Positions 7,284-15,841 are shown, counted from the first letter of the stretch. The stretch is 23,157 nucleotides of DNA from Chara braunii (GCA_003427395.1 BFEA01000814.1:155289-178445); one strand, 5' to 3'. A program made the numbers and translations. Notes: generated from the letters alone by a model not told the origin.

Positions 7284-8717
7284 GATGATGGCACACGGTA
7301 CTTGGCGCCTGAGCAGGTGCTAGGGATGCTTCTAGCGAAGATGAAGAGTGATGCCGAGCAGCATCTCGAGGGCAAAAAGGTGGATGCGGCAGTCATTACC
7401 GTTCCAGCACTCTACTGCGATAGGCAGAGATCAGCGACCAAAATGGCGGCCCGGATCGCTGGTTTCAGAGATGTCCAGTTAGTCAGTGAATCGACAGCGG
7501 CCGCTTTGAGCTATGCACATCAAGTGGGATTGATCTCCATGGGCTCCTCCGGTGTTTCTCCTGAAGTAGGAACTCAACGTGGCGCGAAGATGCTTGTGTT
7601 TGCTATGGGCGGAGGAAGCTTCGAAGTTGCCCTTACTACTATCTCCGGGGAGAAACTCGCGGTGATCTCCGCGGCTGGCAATCCATCTCTCGGAGGCATG
7701 GACTTCGACCACAAGATGATGAAACTCCTCCTCGATGGCGGGAAGGAGTCGTCTCGTCAAACTCCCGCCACGAAAGGCAGCAAGTTGTGGGTGGAACTCC
7801 TCCTGGATGGCGGGAAGGAGGCATCTCGTCAAACTCCCGACGGAAGCAAGTTGTGGGTGCTGAAGATAGCCAGCGAAAAAGCCAAGAAGGATCTTACATT
7901 GCTTAACGACGCGCAGGTTGAGAGTGAGAGTTTCCGCGGCGATAACGACTGTAAGGTGACCACCATACACCGCCTTGAGTTTCATGAAAAGTGCAATAGC
8001 CTGCTGCAACAGTGCATGGCATGTGTCAAGCGTGTCTTCAACAAATCAGGGACGCAGATTTCGGATGTGAAGGAAGTTTTGTTAGTGGGTGGGTCAGCAC
8101 GCATTCCTAGCATTGTAGACACGCTGAGGGATTTCTTTGGCGTTGAGCCGAGGATCCACCCCTTTCGAGAAGAAGCCGTTGTGCGCGGCGCAGCGCTCTT
8201 TGCAGATTACAGTCAACAGGTTGTAGAGACTCATCCCTTAGACTTTGTGTACTATGACAGGCGAGACGGGACTTACCACGTTTACGAAGGCTGTACGAGG
8301 CCGTCTCGCTTTAGATTGCCATCTCTCGATTCCTGGTGGGAAGATAAAAGAGACGGTCTGACGTATCTTTGCCTATATGAGTCGAGAAGCTGCACTATAG
8401 ATTACCTGCGAGCTGGCAAAATAGTGACGGGGGATAAACAGACTGATGTTCTTCTCCCCAGCATAATGACGGACCGATGCGGGATGCTGAGCCTTGAAGA
8501 GGGACAGTCTTCCATGGCTGCAGTGATTCATAAAACATGCCAACCATCTCCGGAGGTTCTCGAGAGCTGGAAGCAGCTCGCCGAGAAGCTCACTCTATAC
8601 GAGAGGAGAATCTCAGAGTTGAGCACCACAAGGAAACAATGGGAGAAGTTCATAAACGAAGTGGAGAAGCGAGAGTCTTCATGCCCGCGCTGGCTGTGGA
8701 GCACTTTATCGTTGTGA
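7284..8717 (+). CDS. Hsp70 nucleotide-binding domain (rest), vestigial substrate-binding region and first lid, ending at a premature TGA
   Basis: The domain continues with APEQVLGMLLAKMK, AAVITVPALYCDRQRSATK, SESTAAALSYA (conserved Glu kept), the phosphate-2 loop FAMGGGSFEV, NPSLGGMDFD, SEKAKKDL and the adenosine motif VLLVGGSARIPSIVDTL, then REEAVVRGAALF. The phosphate-2 loop normally reads DLGGGTFDV; its first Asp (Asp199 of Hsc70) is Ala and the second is Glu, so ATP hydrolysis is probably impaired. Subdomain IIB holds a 22-24-residue tandem duplication (7723-7860). After about 8220 a shrunken substrate-binding region (HPLDFVYYDRRDGTYHVYEG) remains, then the first lid-like segment. TGA 8715-8717 falls where modules 2 and 3 have TGG (Trp) in ...SxWKxDIExWL, so it is a nonsense change. 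Typical Hsp70s have no TPI fusion. Confidence 0.9.
   Translation, partial: DDGTRYLAPEQVLGMLLAKMKSDAEQHLEGKKVDAAVITVPALYCDRQRSATKMAARIAGFRDVQLVSESTAAALSYAHQVGLISMGSSGVSPEVGTQRGAKMLVFAMGGGSFEVALTTISGEKLAVISAAGNPSLGGMDFDHKMMKLLLDGGKESSRQTPATKGSKLWVELLLDGGKEASRQTPDGSKLWVLKIASEKAKKDLTLLNDAQVESESFRGDNDCKVTTIHRLEFHEKCNSLLQQCMACVKRVFNKSGTQISDVKEVLLVGGSARIPSIVDTLRDFFGVEPRIHPFREEAVVRGAALFADYSQQVVETHPLDFVYYDRRDGTYHVYEGCTRPSRFRLPSLDSWWEDKRDGLTYLCLYESRSCTIDYLRAGKIVTGDKQTDVLLPSIMTDRCGMLSLEEGQSSMAAVIHKTCQPSPEVLESWKQLAEKLTLYERRISELSTTRKQWEKFINEVEKRESSCPRWLWSTLSL
7723..7860 (+). repeat. Tandem coding duplication, 72 + 66 bp
   Basis: Unit 1 (7723-7794) and unit 2 (7795-7860) encode LLLDGGKE(S/A)SRQTP...GSKLWV twice in a row. 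They differ by a 6-nt indel and a few substitutions. The duplication lies in Hsp70 subdomain IIB and keeps the frame. Confidence 0.95.
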
Positions 8718-10211
8718 AAGAAGGACATAGAGCGATGGCTTGGCAATGAGGCGGCAGTGGGCGGGGTCGCGATTGAGCATCTTTCCGCACAATGTGAGGA
8801 CTTCCGAAAGGCATGCCAGTATGCGTTCGGAGAGCTGTGGGAGAGATCGTTATCGGGAAGGAGGTTGTTAGTGGTCGACCGCTGGGAGTCCAACGATGTT
8901 CACCAGTGCCTTGAGGAGCTGGCAAACAGAAGGCCAGATCTTTGTGACGTGGTCGTCTCCATGACGCTCACAGAGATTCGACAGATGAAGGAGCGGATCG
9001 TAAAAATCAAGGGTATCAATTTCGCGGCAGATTCCTTCTCGGTTGATGCTCTTACGGGTGTCATAAGGGAGAGAGAGGTCCCTTATGTGCTACTCTCGGC
9101 ATGCCCCGTGCGTCTTTCCTACGATCGCAAATATCTCTCCTCTCAGGCGAACAAGGTCGTTGATGAGAAGGTGTCGATAGCTGTGCAAGGCGGTCTTCGG
9201 GTCGTGTTGCACCTTGGACGATGTGATTCTCGAGACGAGAAGACCAGTAATGTGCATTCTGAAGCGGAGGAGGATAAGCGTTACTGTGAAGCGCAACTCA
9301 GGGACGTCCGTGAGAGTGTCCACGATTGGCGAAACATAATTATCGCTTATTGGCCTTCACCGCCGCAGAGCGGCATACAGTGGGAGAGTCATCTTCTTGA
9401 TACGATCCGGCACATAAGAAAGATAATCAGCAATTTGGCGAATGCCGAAGCGGGAGACACACCGCGGATTCTTATTGGCGGAGACGTGGCGCTGAAGATG
9501 TGGGATGCCCTCATCAAGCAGAATGAAGTTGATGGCTTTCTTTTTGTAGGTGGGTTCCTAGACGCTCGCCTCGTAGACAAACTGGATCATCCTCATAGAG
9601 AAAGGACGGAAAAAGTCTTACTTTGTCGCTTGCCACACGGGAATACCACACTGTATGACCAAATTTTAGAGCGAGTGAGCCGGGAACTGATGGCTGAAGA
9701 AGAGGTGGTATGGATAACTATGAAGAATGTCATCATTGAAAATTCAGAGGTCGACGGTGAGGACGAGGATTGCTTCGCTGTGATGCCTCTGGAGGGTGCT
9801 ATTGTCAAGGACGATTCCCGTAAGGAAAGCGACCGGCGTAAGGCAAAGATTGTCACCATTTCTGCCGCTGACGATGGAGAGGAGCTAGACGAGGCCGTAG
9901 AGAAGCAGCTCCTAGGGTGGAGAGAGACGATGAACCGTGCTCATCGTCAAGGGGAGCGGGTACTTGTGGAGTACAGGCCTAAGCTAAGTTTGGACAAACG
10001 AGGCGATCCTTATGAGGCCATCGAAACCGCTCACGCCCGCATCAGAAGGTGGATTCTGACTCGCATCAGCCCCGACATGGCACAAGCGGTGCATATCGTT
10101 TGTTTCATTAACGAGCTGGAACCAGAAACTCTCAGGGGAATCACGACACAACCAAACGTGGACGGAGTCAGCCTGCTACTCGACGGAGCCGGAAATCCGC
10201 CACCAATTGGA
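8545..10211 (+). repeat. Module 1: lid-like segment + TPI-like barrel A + short TPI-like domain B
   Basis: The lid-like part (8545-8855) has DIERWL...FRKACQYAFGELW, resembling the Hsp70 lid pattern IxxWLxxNQ...FExxxxELExxCxPI. Barrel A (about 8856-9594) follows TPI in order: strand 1 LVVDRW, strand 2 CDVVVSM, strand 3 INFAAD, strand 4 VPYVLLSA, strand 5 GLRVVLHLG, strand 6 IIIAYWP, strand 7 RILIGG, strand 8 VDGFLFVGG. Lys, His and Glu of TPI are Glu (8886), Ala (9099) and Trp (9351). Domain B (about 9606-10193) keeps the C-terminal TPI signature: LVEYRP, ARIRRWI, VHIVCF, QPNVDGVSL. The TPI catalytic Glu is Arg at 9975. Confidence 0.8.
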
Positions 10212-12404
10212 CTGCAGCCTGCCGAGCGCAGAATCGCAGAGATGGGGGGCATGAGTAACGAATGGAAGATGTACGTCGGCGAAGTGAACAAGCGAGAGTC
10301 CCCATGCCCTCCCTGGCTGCGGAGTCTTTTATCGCAGTGGAAGCGTGACATTGAGGTGTGGCTGGAGAAGGGAAAGGAAGGTGGTGGCCTGGAGATCGAA
10401 GAGATTCGTTTAAATTTTGAGGACTTCAAAAGGGCGTGCGAATATGCGTTTGGAAAGCTGTGGGCAAGATCAATGTCGGGAAGGAGGAAGTTCCTAGTGG
10501 TCGATTGCTGGGACTCCAACCACGTTGACCATTGTCTGGAGAATCTCCGGGCGAGCAGAAGCCGAGATTTCTGTGATGTGGTTGTCTCCATGCGGCTCAA
10601 GAAACTTCAGAAGGCAGCGGAACGTAAGGCAAACATAGAGGGACTCGACTTAGCGGCACACTGCTTTTCTCAAAAGGACTTTCGCTACTTGATGATGAGC
10701 GCAGGGGTTACCTACGTGGTTCTGGAGGCGGACAATCCCAAGGCGAAGGGTTTTGGGTGGCAAGAGAATCTCTGCTCGCCATATAACAAGCTGGTTGGTG
10801 ATCAGGTCACAGTAACTGTGGGAGCCGGATTTCAGGTCGTTGTGCGCCTCGGACGAGAAAGATCTCAAGACGAGCAGAGAAGTCATCTGACGTATCAACT
10901 GGAGGATGAGAAGGGTCGCTGTGAAGCGCAACTAAGGGACATCGTCGGTCCAATTGGCAAGAATTGGCGAAACATAGCTATCGCTTATCTGCCTCCATCG
11001 GGTGTGTCTTGGGCATCGGTATTGCATGGAGAAGGTCCCTCCACCTCGCCGCTCGTATTTCCACAGAGTCACGTTGTCAGTATGGCTCGGCACATAAGAA
11101 CGGTCATCGAATATTTGATAAATGACGAAGCTGAGAGGGCCACACGCATCCTTATCGGCGGATGCTCGAAGCTGGAGATGTGGGACGCTCTCATTACCGA
11201 GGAGGACATTGACGGCTTTATGTTCGAGGGTGGCTTCCAACAACCTCTCCTCGTGGACAAGATCTGTCAGCCGAGTCTAGAGAGGACCGGTAAAGTCTTA
11301 CTTTGCTGCTCGGAAAACGGCATTGCCACTCTGGACAGGCGTAGCAAAGAGCAGCTGCACAAAGTCAGCAAGAACCTGATGGCTGGAGAAGAGGTGGTCT
11401 GGATAGTCAGAAAGAATGTCAGAGCTGAGAATTCAGGAGAGTCTGACGCTGAAGAGACTGACGTCGTTGCTAAGCTTTCCAAGGAGGGTGTTATAACTGA
11501 ATATGATTTCGGAAAGGGAAACAACCATCGCAAGGTGAAGGTCATCCCGATTCATGATAGCGAGAAGCCCACGGAAACAATAGAGGAGCAGCTTTCAAAA
11601 TGGAGCAAGGAGCTGAGCCAAACTGATCTTGAAAGGGTGCAGATTGTTGTCGAGTACAGGCCTGCGCAGAGTACGGACATAGACGACATTCCTTGTGTGG
11701 CCATAGAGACGGCTCACGCTCGTCTCAGGAGGTGGATATTCACGAGAATCAGCCCCCACGTGGCAAGAGCGGTGCGTATCGTTTATTACCTGGAGAAGTT
11801 AACGCACCTTCGGCAAGAAGCGCACAGGGAAATCACCAAGCAACCCAACGTGGACGGCGTAAGCCTGCGACTCGAAAACGCGGGAATTGCAGTACGAAGC
11901 CGGGAGAATGCGCCCGCCAAAGGGTCCCAGCTTGCCGAGAAGCTCACCGTGAGGAGCGCGAGGTACCAATGGAAGACGTACATCGACCAAGCACAGAAGC
12001 GATCGACTTCATGCCCGCGCTGGCTCTGGACTATTACATCTGAATGGAAGTGTGACATCGAGCGCTGGCTTGACAAGGAGGCGGAAGGTGGTTTTGTAGG
12101 GATCAAGGAATTCACCTCCCGGTTTGCCGAATTCAGAAGGGCATGCGAATATGCATTCGGAGCGTTGCGGGCGAGACCAACGGCGGGAAGGAAGTTCTTG
12201 GTGGTGGATTGCTGGAAACCCAATGATATTGAAGACTGCCTGCAGAGTCTCCTGGCGAGCAGGGTCCCAGATCTGTGTGAGGTGGTCATCTCCATGCCGC
12301 TCAAGGAGCTTCGAATGACCAAGGAGCGAATAGCAAAAGTGGAGGGGGTCCAGCTAGCGGCACCCTGCATTTCGCCTGAAGCGCACCCCAAAGCCTTAAT
12401 AAAA
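8718..12404 (+). CDS. TPI-like modules 1, 2 and start of 3 (open frame between TGA 8715 and the A-run frameshift)
   Basis: More than 1,200 codons are open here, in the same frame as the preceding Hsp70 segment. After the premature TGA there is no ATG until well inside barrel A, so the segment is probably not translated alone. It begins KKDIERWL and ends in CISPEAHPKALIK. There one extra A in the run 12401-12404 shifts the frame; the wrong frame stops at TGA 12501-12503. Aligning modules 1, 2 and 3 around VPYV, VTYV and IPYV gives identical spacing only if one A is removed. That such a long frame stays open argues for recent damage or assembly error. Confidence 0.85.
10212..11924 (+). repeat. 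Module 2: lid-like segment + TPI-like barrel A + short TPI-like domain B
   Basis: It begins LQPAERRIAEM, with the lid core WKRDIEVWLEK...FKRACEYAFGKLW (10212-10475). Barrel A (10479-about 11275) has KFLVVDCW, CDVVVSM, LDLAAHCF, VTYVVLEA, NKLVGDQVTVTVGAGFQVVV, WRNIAIAYLP, RILIGG and IDGFMFEGG. The NKLVGD segment matches the TPI EFVGDKV segment. TPI Lys, His and Glu are Asp (10512), Ala (10728) and Leu (10989). A 14-20-residue insertion lies after strand 6. Domain B (about 11286-11885) ends VVEYRP, ARLRRWI, VRIVYY, QPNVDGVSL. Confidence 0.8.
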
Positions 12405-13662
12405 GGTTGGAATTCCTTACGTCCTTCTCGTGGCAGGGCCGGGCATAACGGGCTCTGGCGATCCAGAGGATCTCTGCTCGGGGTGGAACAAGCTTGTTGG
12501 TGAGCACGTGTCCTTAGCCCTGCAAGCTGGTCTTCAGGTCATCTTGCGCGTTGGACGAGGTGATTGCGAGGATGTGGAAGACGCCGATGAGGCCTTTGAA
12601 CTGGAGGAGGAGAAGCGCCATTGCGAGGCGCAACTCAGGGACATTGTCAGTCGCATTGGCAAGGACTTTCGAAACATAGCCATCGCTTATCTGCCTCCGC
12701 CGCATATGCTGACTTCGGTAACCGAAGCGGGTGCAGCAGAGGCAGCCAGTGCAACCCGGTGTGATGTTGTTGAGACTGTTCGGCACATACGACGTGTCAT
12801 CGGGGACTTGGTGAACGCCGAGGTAACCAAAGCAATGCGCATCCTTATCGGTCGATGCAAGATGGAGGACAAGTGGCATGCCCTGTTAAACGAGCGGCAT
12901 GAGATTGATGGCTTTCTTCTTGAGGCCGGGCTCCGAGACCGACTCCTTTTCGATAAGCTCCTTCTCCTAGGGGGACCAAGCGGAAAAATCGGGCCGGAAA
13001 AAGGGGGCAAGGTGTTGCTCTGTGGCGGGCAGAAGGAAAATGTGACCCTGAGTGAGTGTGACATGGTCTGGTTGAGCGCTGCCACAGCCAAGCTGGTGGG
13101 TACAGAGGAGGTCCTCTGGATAACCACCGAGTACGTATCCACTCTGGCGGTGAGTTCAGAAGCAAACGTTATCAGGGAGATCGAAGGCTCCAATGTGTTG
13201 CTCTGGAAGGAGGGTCATATTCTAACTGACTACCGCGGAGAGGTGAGAGAAGCGCGGAGGGTGACGATCGTCCCCATCGTGGACTCCGACAACGACAACA
13301 GCCAAGGACACGTCGAACTAGCAGAGGGGCTATCCACGCAGCTCTCAGCATTGAGGGAGAAGTTGGCAGGAAAAGCTGATGCTACTATCTGGCCACAGCT
13401 TCTTCTTGAGTACAGGCCTGCAGACATTGTGAGCAGCGCCCCCTCTCTTCTTGAGACAGTCGACAGAACTCACGTCCTCATCAGGAGATGGGTGTTGGCA
13501 AACTTGGGAGCCGAGGCGGCGCAGGAGGTGCGCATCCTATGCTTCCTCGAGGAGGGGCTGGAGCTAGAGACGCGTCGGCAAATCACGGAGCTGCCCAATG
13601 TAGACGGGGTAAGCCTGCAGCTTCCCGATCGGCAAACCATCAGTCGCTGTGGTCTTGCGGCC
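11925..13662 (+). repeat. Module 3: lid-like segment + TPI-like barrel A + short TPI-like domain B
   Basis: It begins SQLAEKL, with the lid core WKCDIERWLDK...FRRACEYAFGALR (11925-12182). Barrel A (12186-about 12965) crosses the frameshift in 12401-12404. It has KFLVVDCWKPN, CEVVISM, VQLAAPC, IPYVLLVA, NKLVGEHVSLALQAGLQVIL, FRNIAIAYLP and RILIGR. This is the only module that keeps a Lys at the TPI Lys position (12216); His is Ala (12433) and Glu is Leu (12691). Domain B (about 13000-13630) has LLEYRP, VLIRRWV, VRILCF and LPNVDGVSL, ending at the gene's stop. Confidence 0.8.
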
Positions 13663-13665
13663 TAG
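12405..13665 (+). CDS. C-terminal part of module 3 to the natural stop
   Basis: About 419 codons continue the third module after the one-base shift, from VGIPYVLL to CGLAA and stop TAG 13663-13665. The module ends at the same point as the first two, apart from a short tail, so the C-terminus looks complete. A charged Asn/Asp/Gln-rich loop (SDNDNSQGH) and KAGPLLL-free spacers make domain B longer here than in module 2. Confidence 0.85.
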
Positions 13666-13852
13666 ACGGAAAGTTAGATTGCATCCTTCTATTCTTTTTT
13701 CTTTTTCATTTAGAATTATACAATTCAGATTCTCAAAATGAACTCACTGCCAATGTAGGCAAAGTGCATATTCCAGGAAATCCACAAGCTCTAAGGAGCC
13801 TGTTCTAAAAGCACCTCTGTTATGTAAGGTTGTTCTTTACGAACTTGACAAA
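13666..13852 (+). other. 3' flank / likely 3' UTR
   Basis: AT-rich sequence follows the stop codon. No exact AATAAA is visible, so the transcript end cannot be placed. Confidence 0.4.
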
Positions 13853-13933
13853 GTGGGCCTCGGGCCGTTTTTTTTTCTGTGGACCTCGGCCCGTTTTTTT
13901 TTCCTGTGGGCCTCGGCCCGTCTTTTCTTTTCT
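13853..13933 (+). repeat. Minisatellite, three ~27-bp units
   Basis: Units at 13853-13878, 13879-13905 and 13906-13933 each read GTGG(G/A)CCTCGG(G/C)CCGT followed by a T-rich run. The GC core is partly self-complementary. Confidence 0.9.
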
Positions 13934-14130
13934 GAAACAACGGCAGACGCGGCAGGTTTTCAGTTCGCAAAGGCAAACAGAACATGCACAGGCAAAGAAA
14001 ACAGGCTCTGACTTCGAAACGTCAATTTGGCTTGGGCACTATATTTTACTTTTCTTTTCCCATCTGACCCCACGGCCGCTGGTACTTTCATTGCTTTTCT
14101 GAGCTCGGCGCGTGCTTTTTTTGCTTATTC
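13930..14130 (+). repeat. Dispersed repeat, fragment C
   Basis: Blocks such as GCGGCAGGTTTTCAGTTCGCAAAGGC and GGCGCGTGCTTTTTTTGCTTAT resemble sequences near 16415-16450 and 16060-16082. This suggests one diverged repeat family; boundaries are unclear. Confidence 0.35.
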
Positions 14131-14186
14131 TATACTAAAAATGACATGAATGTACTTACATCTTTTTTTTTTTCAATAACAGAAAT

Positions 14187-14820
14187 AGAAAACTACGGTG
14201 CAGTCAGGGTAAGGGCCTCGCCACACCACTGTCGAAATCGAAAATGTAGGAGTGCACCTTCCGCAGAAAGTGGCAAAATGCATCTGTTGCTATTCAGGGT
14301 AACGGATGCATCTCGTCACACACCCCAGGAACATGCATTTGTACTTTTTGCGATTCGACAGTGGTGTGGCGAGGCCCTTACAGTCTCTAAATGCATTTCA
14401 AACTCGGTTTGTTTCCTTTCCTTTTTTCTTTTTTTTTTTCAGTCAGGGCCCCGGTTCGGAATGAACTTGGAACTTATGCTGCCCTTTTCCAGCACTTCAG
14501 TCAGGCACGTGGCCCTTTTCTTCTTTTTTTTTGTTGGGTGGCATTCCCATGGTCGAAGATGTCTCAGCCACTCCCAAGAATTATAAAAGAAATAACGGCA
14601 TCTCATGGTGGCGCCACAGCCGAGAAGTCTCAGCCACGCCCAAGAATTCCACAGCAGAAAAAGAAAAAAAAGCAACGGCGATGTGTCTGACTGACCTGCT
14701 CGAAAAAGCCAGCCTGAGTTTCAACCTCATTTGAAATTCAGGCCCTGACTGACTAAACTGTGAAAACGCAGTTCGAAATGCAGTTTGAAACTGCTTTCGT
14801 GACTGCACCATAGTTACCCC
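14187..14820. mobile_element. Mutator-like foldback element with 10-bp TSD
   Basis: The direct repeat TAACAGAAAT at 14177-14186 and 14821-14830 flanks a 634-bp element. Its ends are inverted (AACTACGGTGCAGTCA against the inverse of TGACTGCACCATAGTT, 15 of 16). Homology between arms continues for hundreds of bases: TGCATTTC, CAGTCAGGGCC and CAGTCAG(G/A)CAC blocks recur in inverse order. Long terminal inverted repeats with a 9-10-bp TSD are typical of non-autonomous Mutator-like elements. No transposase is encoded. A MITE is nested in the left arm. Confidence 0.75.
14209..14381. mobile_element. MITE family, copy 2, nested in the foldback
   Basis: It has perfect 28-bp terminal inverted repeats at 14209-14236 (GTAAGGGCCTCGCCACACCA...) and 14354-14381. 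The interior matches the copy at 3928-4079 and is nearly self-complementary around GATGCATC. CAGTC on both sides (14201-14205, 14381-14385) may be the TSD. Confidence 0.9.
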
Positions 14821-14900
14821 TAACAGAAATCAATTTCTATTTCCAACCAGAACTAGAGGCCGGGGTCCTCACAGTCTACCATGAAATGGAATTGGCTGGG

Positions 14901-15546
14901 AGCATTACCCAGTTTCTCTTACGGGTTCTGAGCCCCTGAAAGAACCAACCCCCTCTAAAACTGCAACGATGAGTTAAATAACGAGTAGGTGCTAGGAAAT
15001 GGTTAGAGCAAAGCAACTAAAGTTGCCTAGCTCATCTCACCTTGATGGTAGTGAGGGTATAAATATGGTTGAAGAAGGAAGTCGGTCAAAAAAAAGAAAG
15101 GAAAACCCAAGATCAGCAAGGAGGATAGCGTCTAGAGTTTCTAGGACGCCTACTCTCGTCCTCTCTTCTGGACTTAGCGATGGAATAACGAAAAGTTCCA
15201 TAGGAGATTTCAGCAAAAATCCTAAACACACGGAACCCTGCCCTGGGTCCTTCCTACTGGCCCACCCCTAAGATGGGGAGTGGAACATATGTTCCCGTGG
15301 ACAGAGTCATCACTCCTTCGAGCCCCACATACCCACATTTTCTGCTCTCCTACCACGGAGATCGACAGAGTACCAGGTAGTGCCTCTCCCGCTGACGAGG
15401 AATATGGTTTTCTGTTTTTTTTTCTTTGAGAAACATCCGCCAGCAATGGACTTCCCGTGGGGAACAGACTTCGCAGGGAGTTGATAGGAGCGACTCAGAT
15501 ACTTGGCTGGCTCCACCTGGTCGGTATTGATAGGGCCTCTGCCAAC

Positions 15547-15549
<3 letters not shown>
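14901..15549. other. Gene-free interval
   Basis: No recognisable coding sequence. The first part may be the body of the minus-strand LINE-like insertion. Short open frames on both strands show no known motif. Confidence 0.4.

Positions 15550-15607
<58 letters not shown>
15550..15607 (+). repeat. (GT)n microsatellite
   Basis: About 29 uninterrupted GT dinucleotides. Confidence 0.97.
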
Positions 15608-15608
<1 letters not shown>

Positions 15609-15841
15609 ATGGAAGAGTGTTGGCCTGAGACACTGCTGCTACCCCCTCCTCCCCACGGCCCCAGCCTACTTCCTGAGCGGGCGGGGGGCAACATGCATCC
15701 CTTGACTGTGAGAGGTAGCTATGCTTGCAGGGGTCCCCTGTACAGGAGCAGGAGAAGTCCAGTTCGTAAGGATGAATTTGAGAGAAGAATATAGCTTAGT
15801 CATAAACGAAGAAACACCTATGTTTAAGTCATGGTTTGAGT

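Larger units (their letters stand above)
6791..13665 (+). pseudogene. Hsp70-like ATPase fused to three tandem TPI-like modules (interrupted gene)
   Basis: This is the main gene of the window, about 2,260 codons if its breaks are ignored. Order: Ser-rich leader (6791-6898), Hsp70 nucleotide-binding domain (6902-about 8218), a vestigial substrate-binding region (about 8220-8540), then three repeated modules (about 8545-10211, 10212-11924, 11925-13662). Each module begins with an Hsp70-lid-like helical segment, followed by a TPI-like barrel and a shorter TPI-like domain. ATG 6791 sits in a GACAATGG context and is in frame with the Hsp70 start. Breaks: TAG 6899-6901; a one-base loss near 7127-7130; TGA 8715-8717; one extra A in 12401-12404. 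An 83-nt intron (7201-7283) explains another frame change. TAG 13663-13665 is the natural stop. It is either a young pseudogene or a gene hit by assembly errors. The Hsp70 identity is certain and the TPI identity strong; the function is unknown. Confidence 0.85.
14162..14900 (-). mobile_element. LINE-like 3' end, split by a foldback insertion
   Basis: On the minus strand GAGGACCCCGGCCTC (14862-14876 on plus) is followed by about 45 nt of 3' UTR and a poly(A), seen on plus as the T run at 14162-14173. The 45 nt are split at TAACAGAAAT by the 634-bp element 14187-14820. The motif and tail spacing match the minus-strand copy at 1708-1860. The 5' extent is unknown; no RT domain is visible. Confidence 0.5.

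Noticed and set aside
7479-8009. 176-codon minus-strand frame
   Set aside because: Shadow of the Hsp70 coding region on the opposite strand.
10031-10600. 189-codon minus-strand frame, and similar ones at 11786-12391 and 12687-13193
   Set aside because: They recur at equivalent positions of the repeated modules and are opposite-strand shadows of the TPI-like coding sequence.
14146-14586. 146-codon plus-strand frame
   Set aside because: It runs across the MITE and foldback arm and is rich in Phe from T runs.
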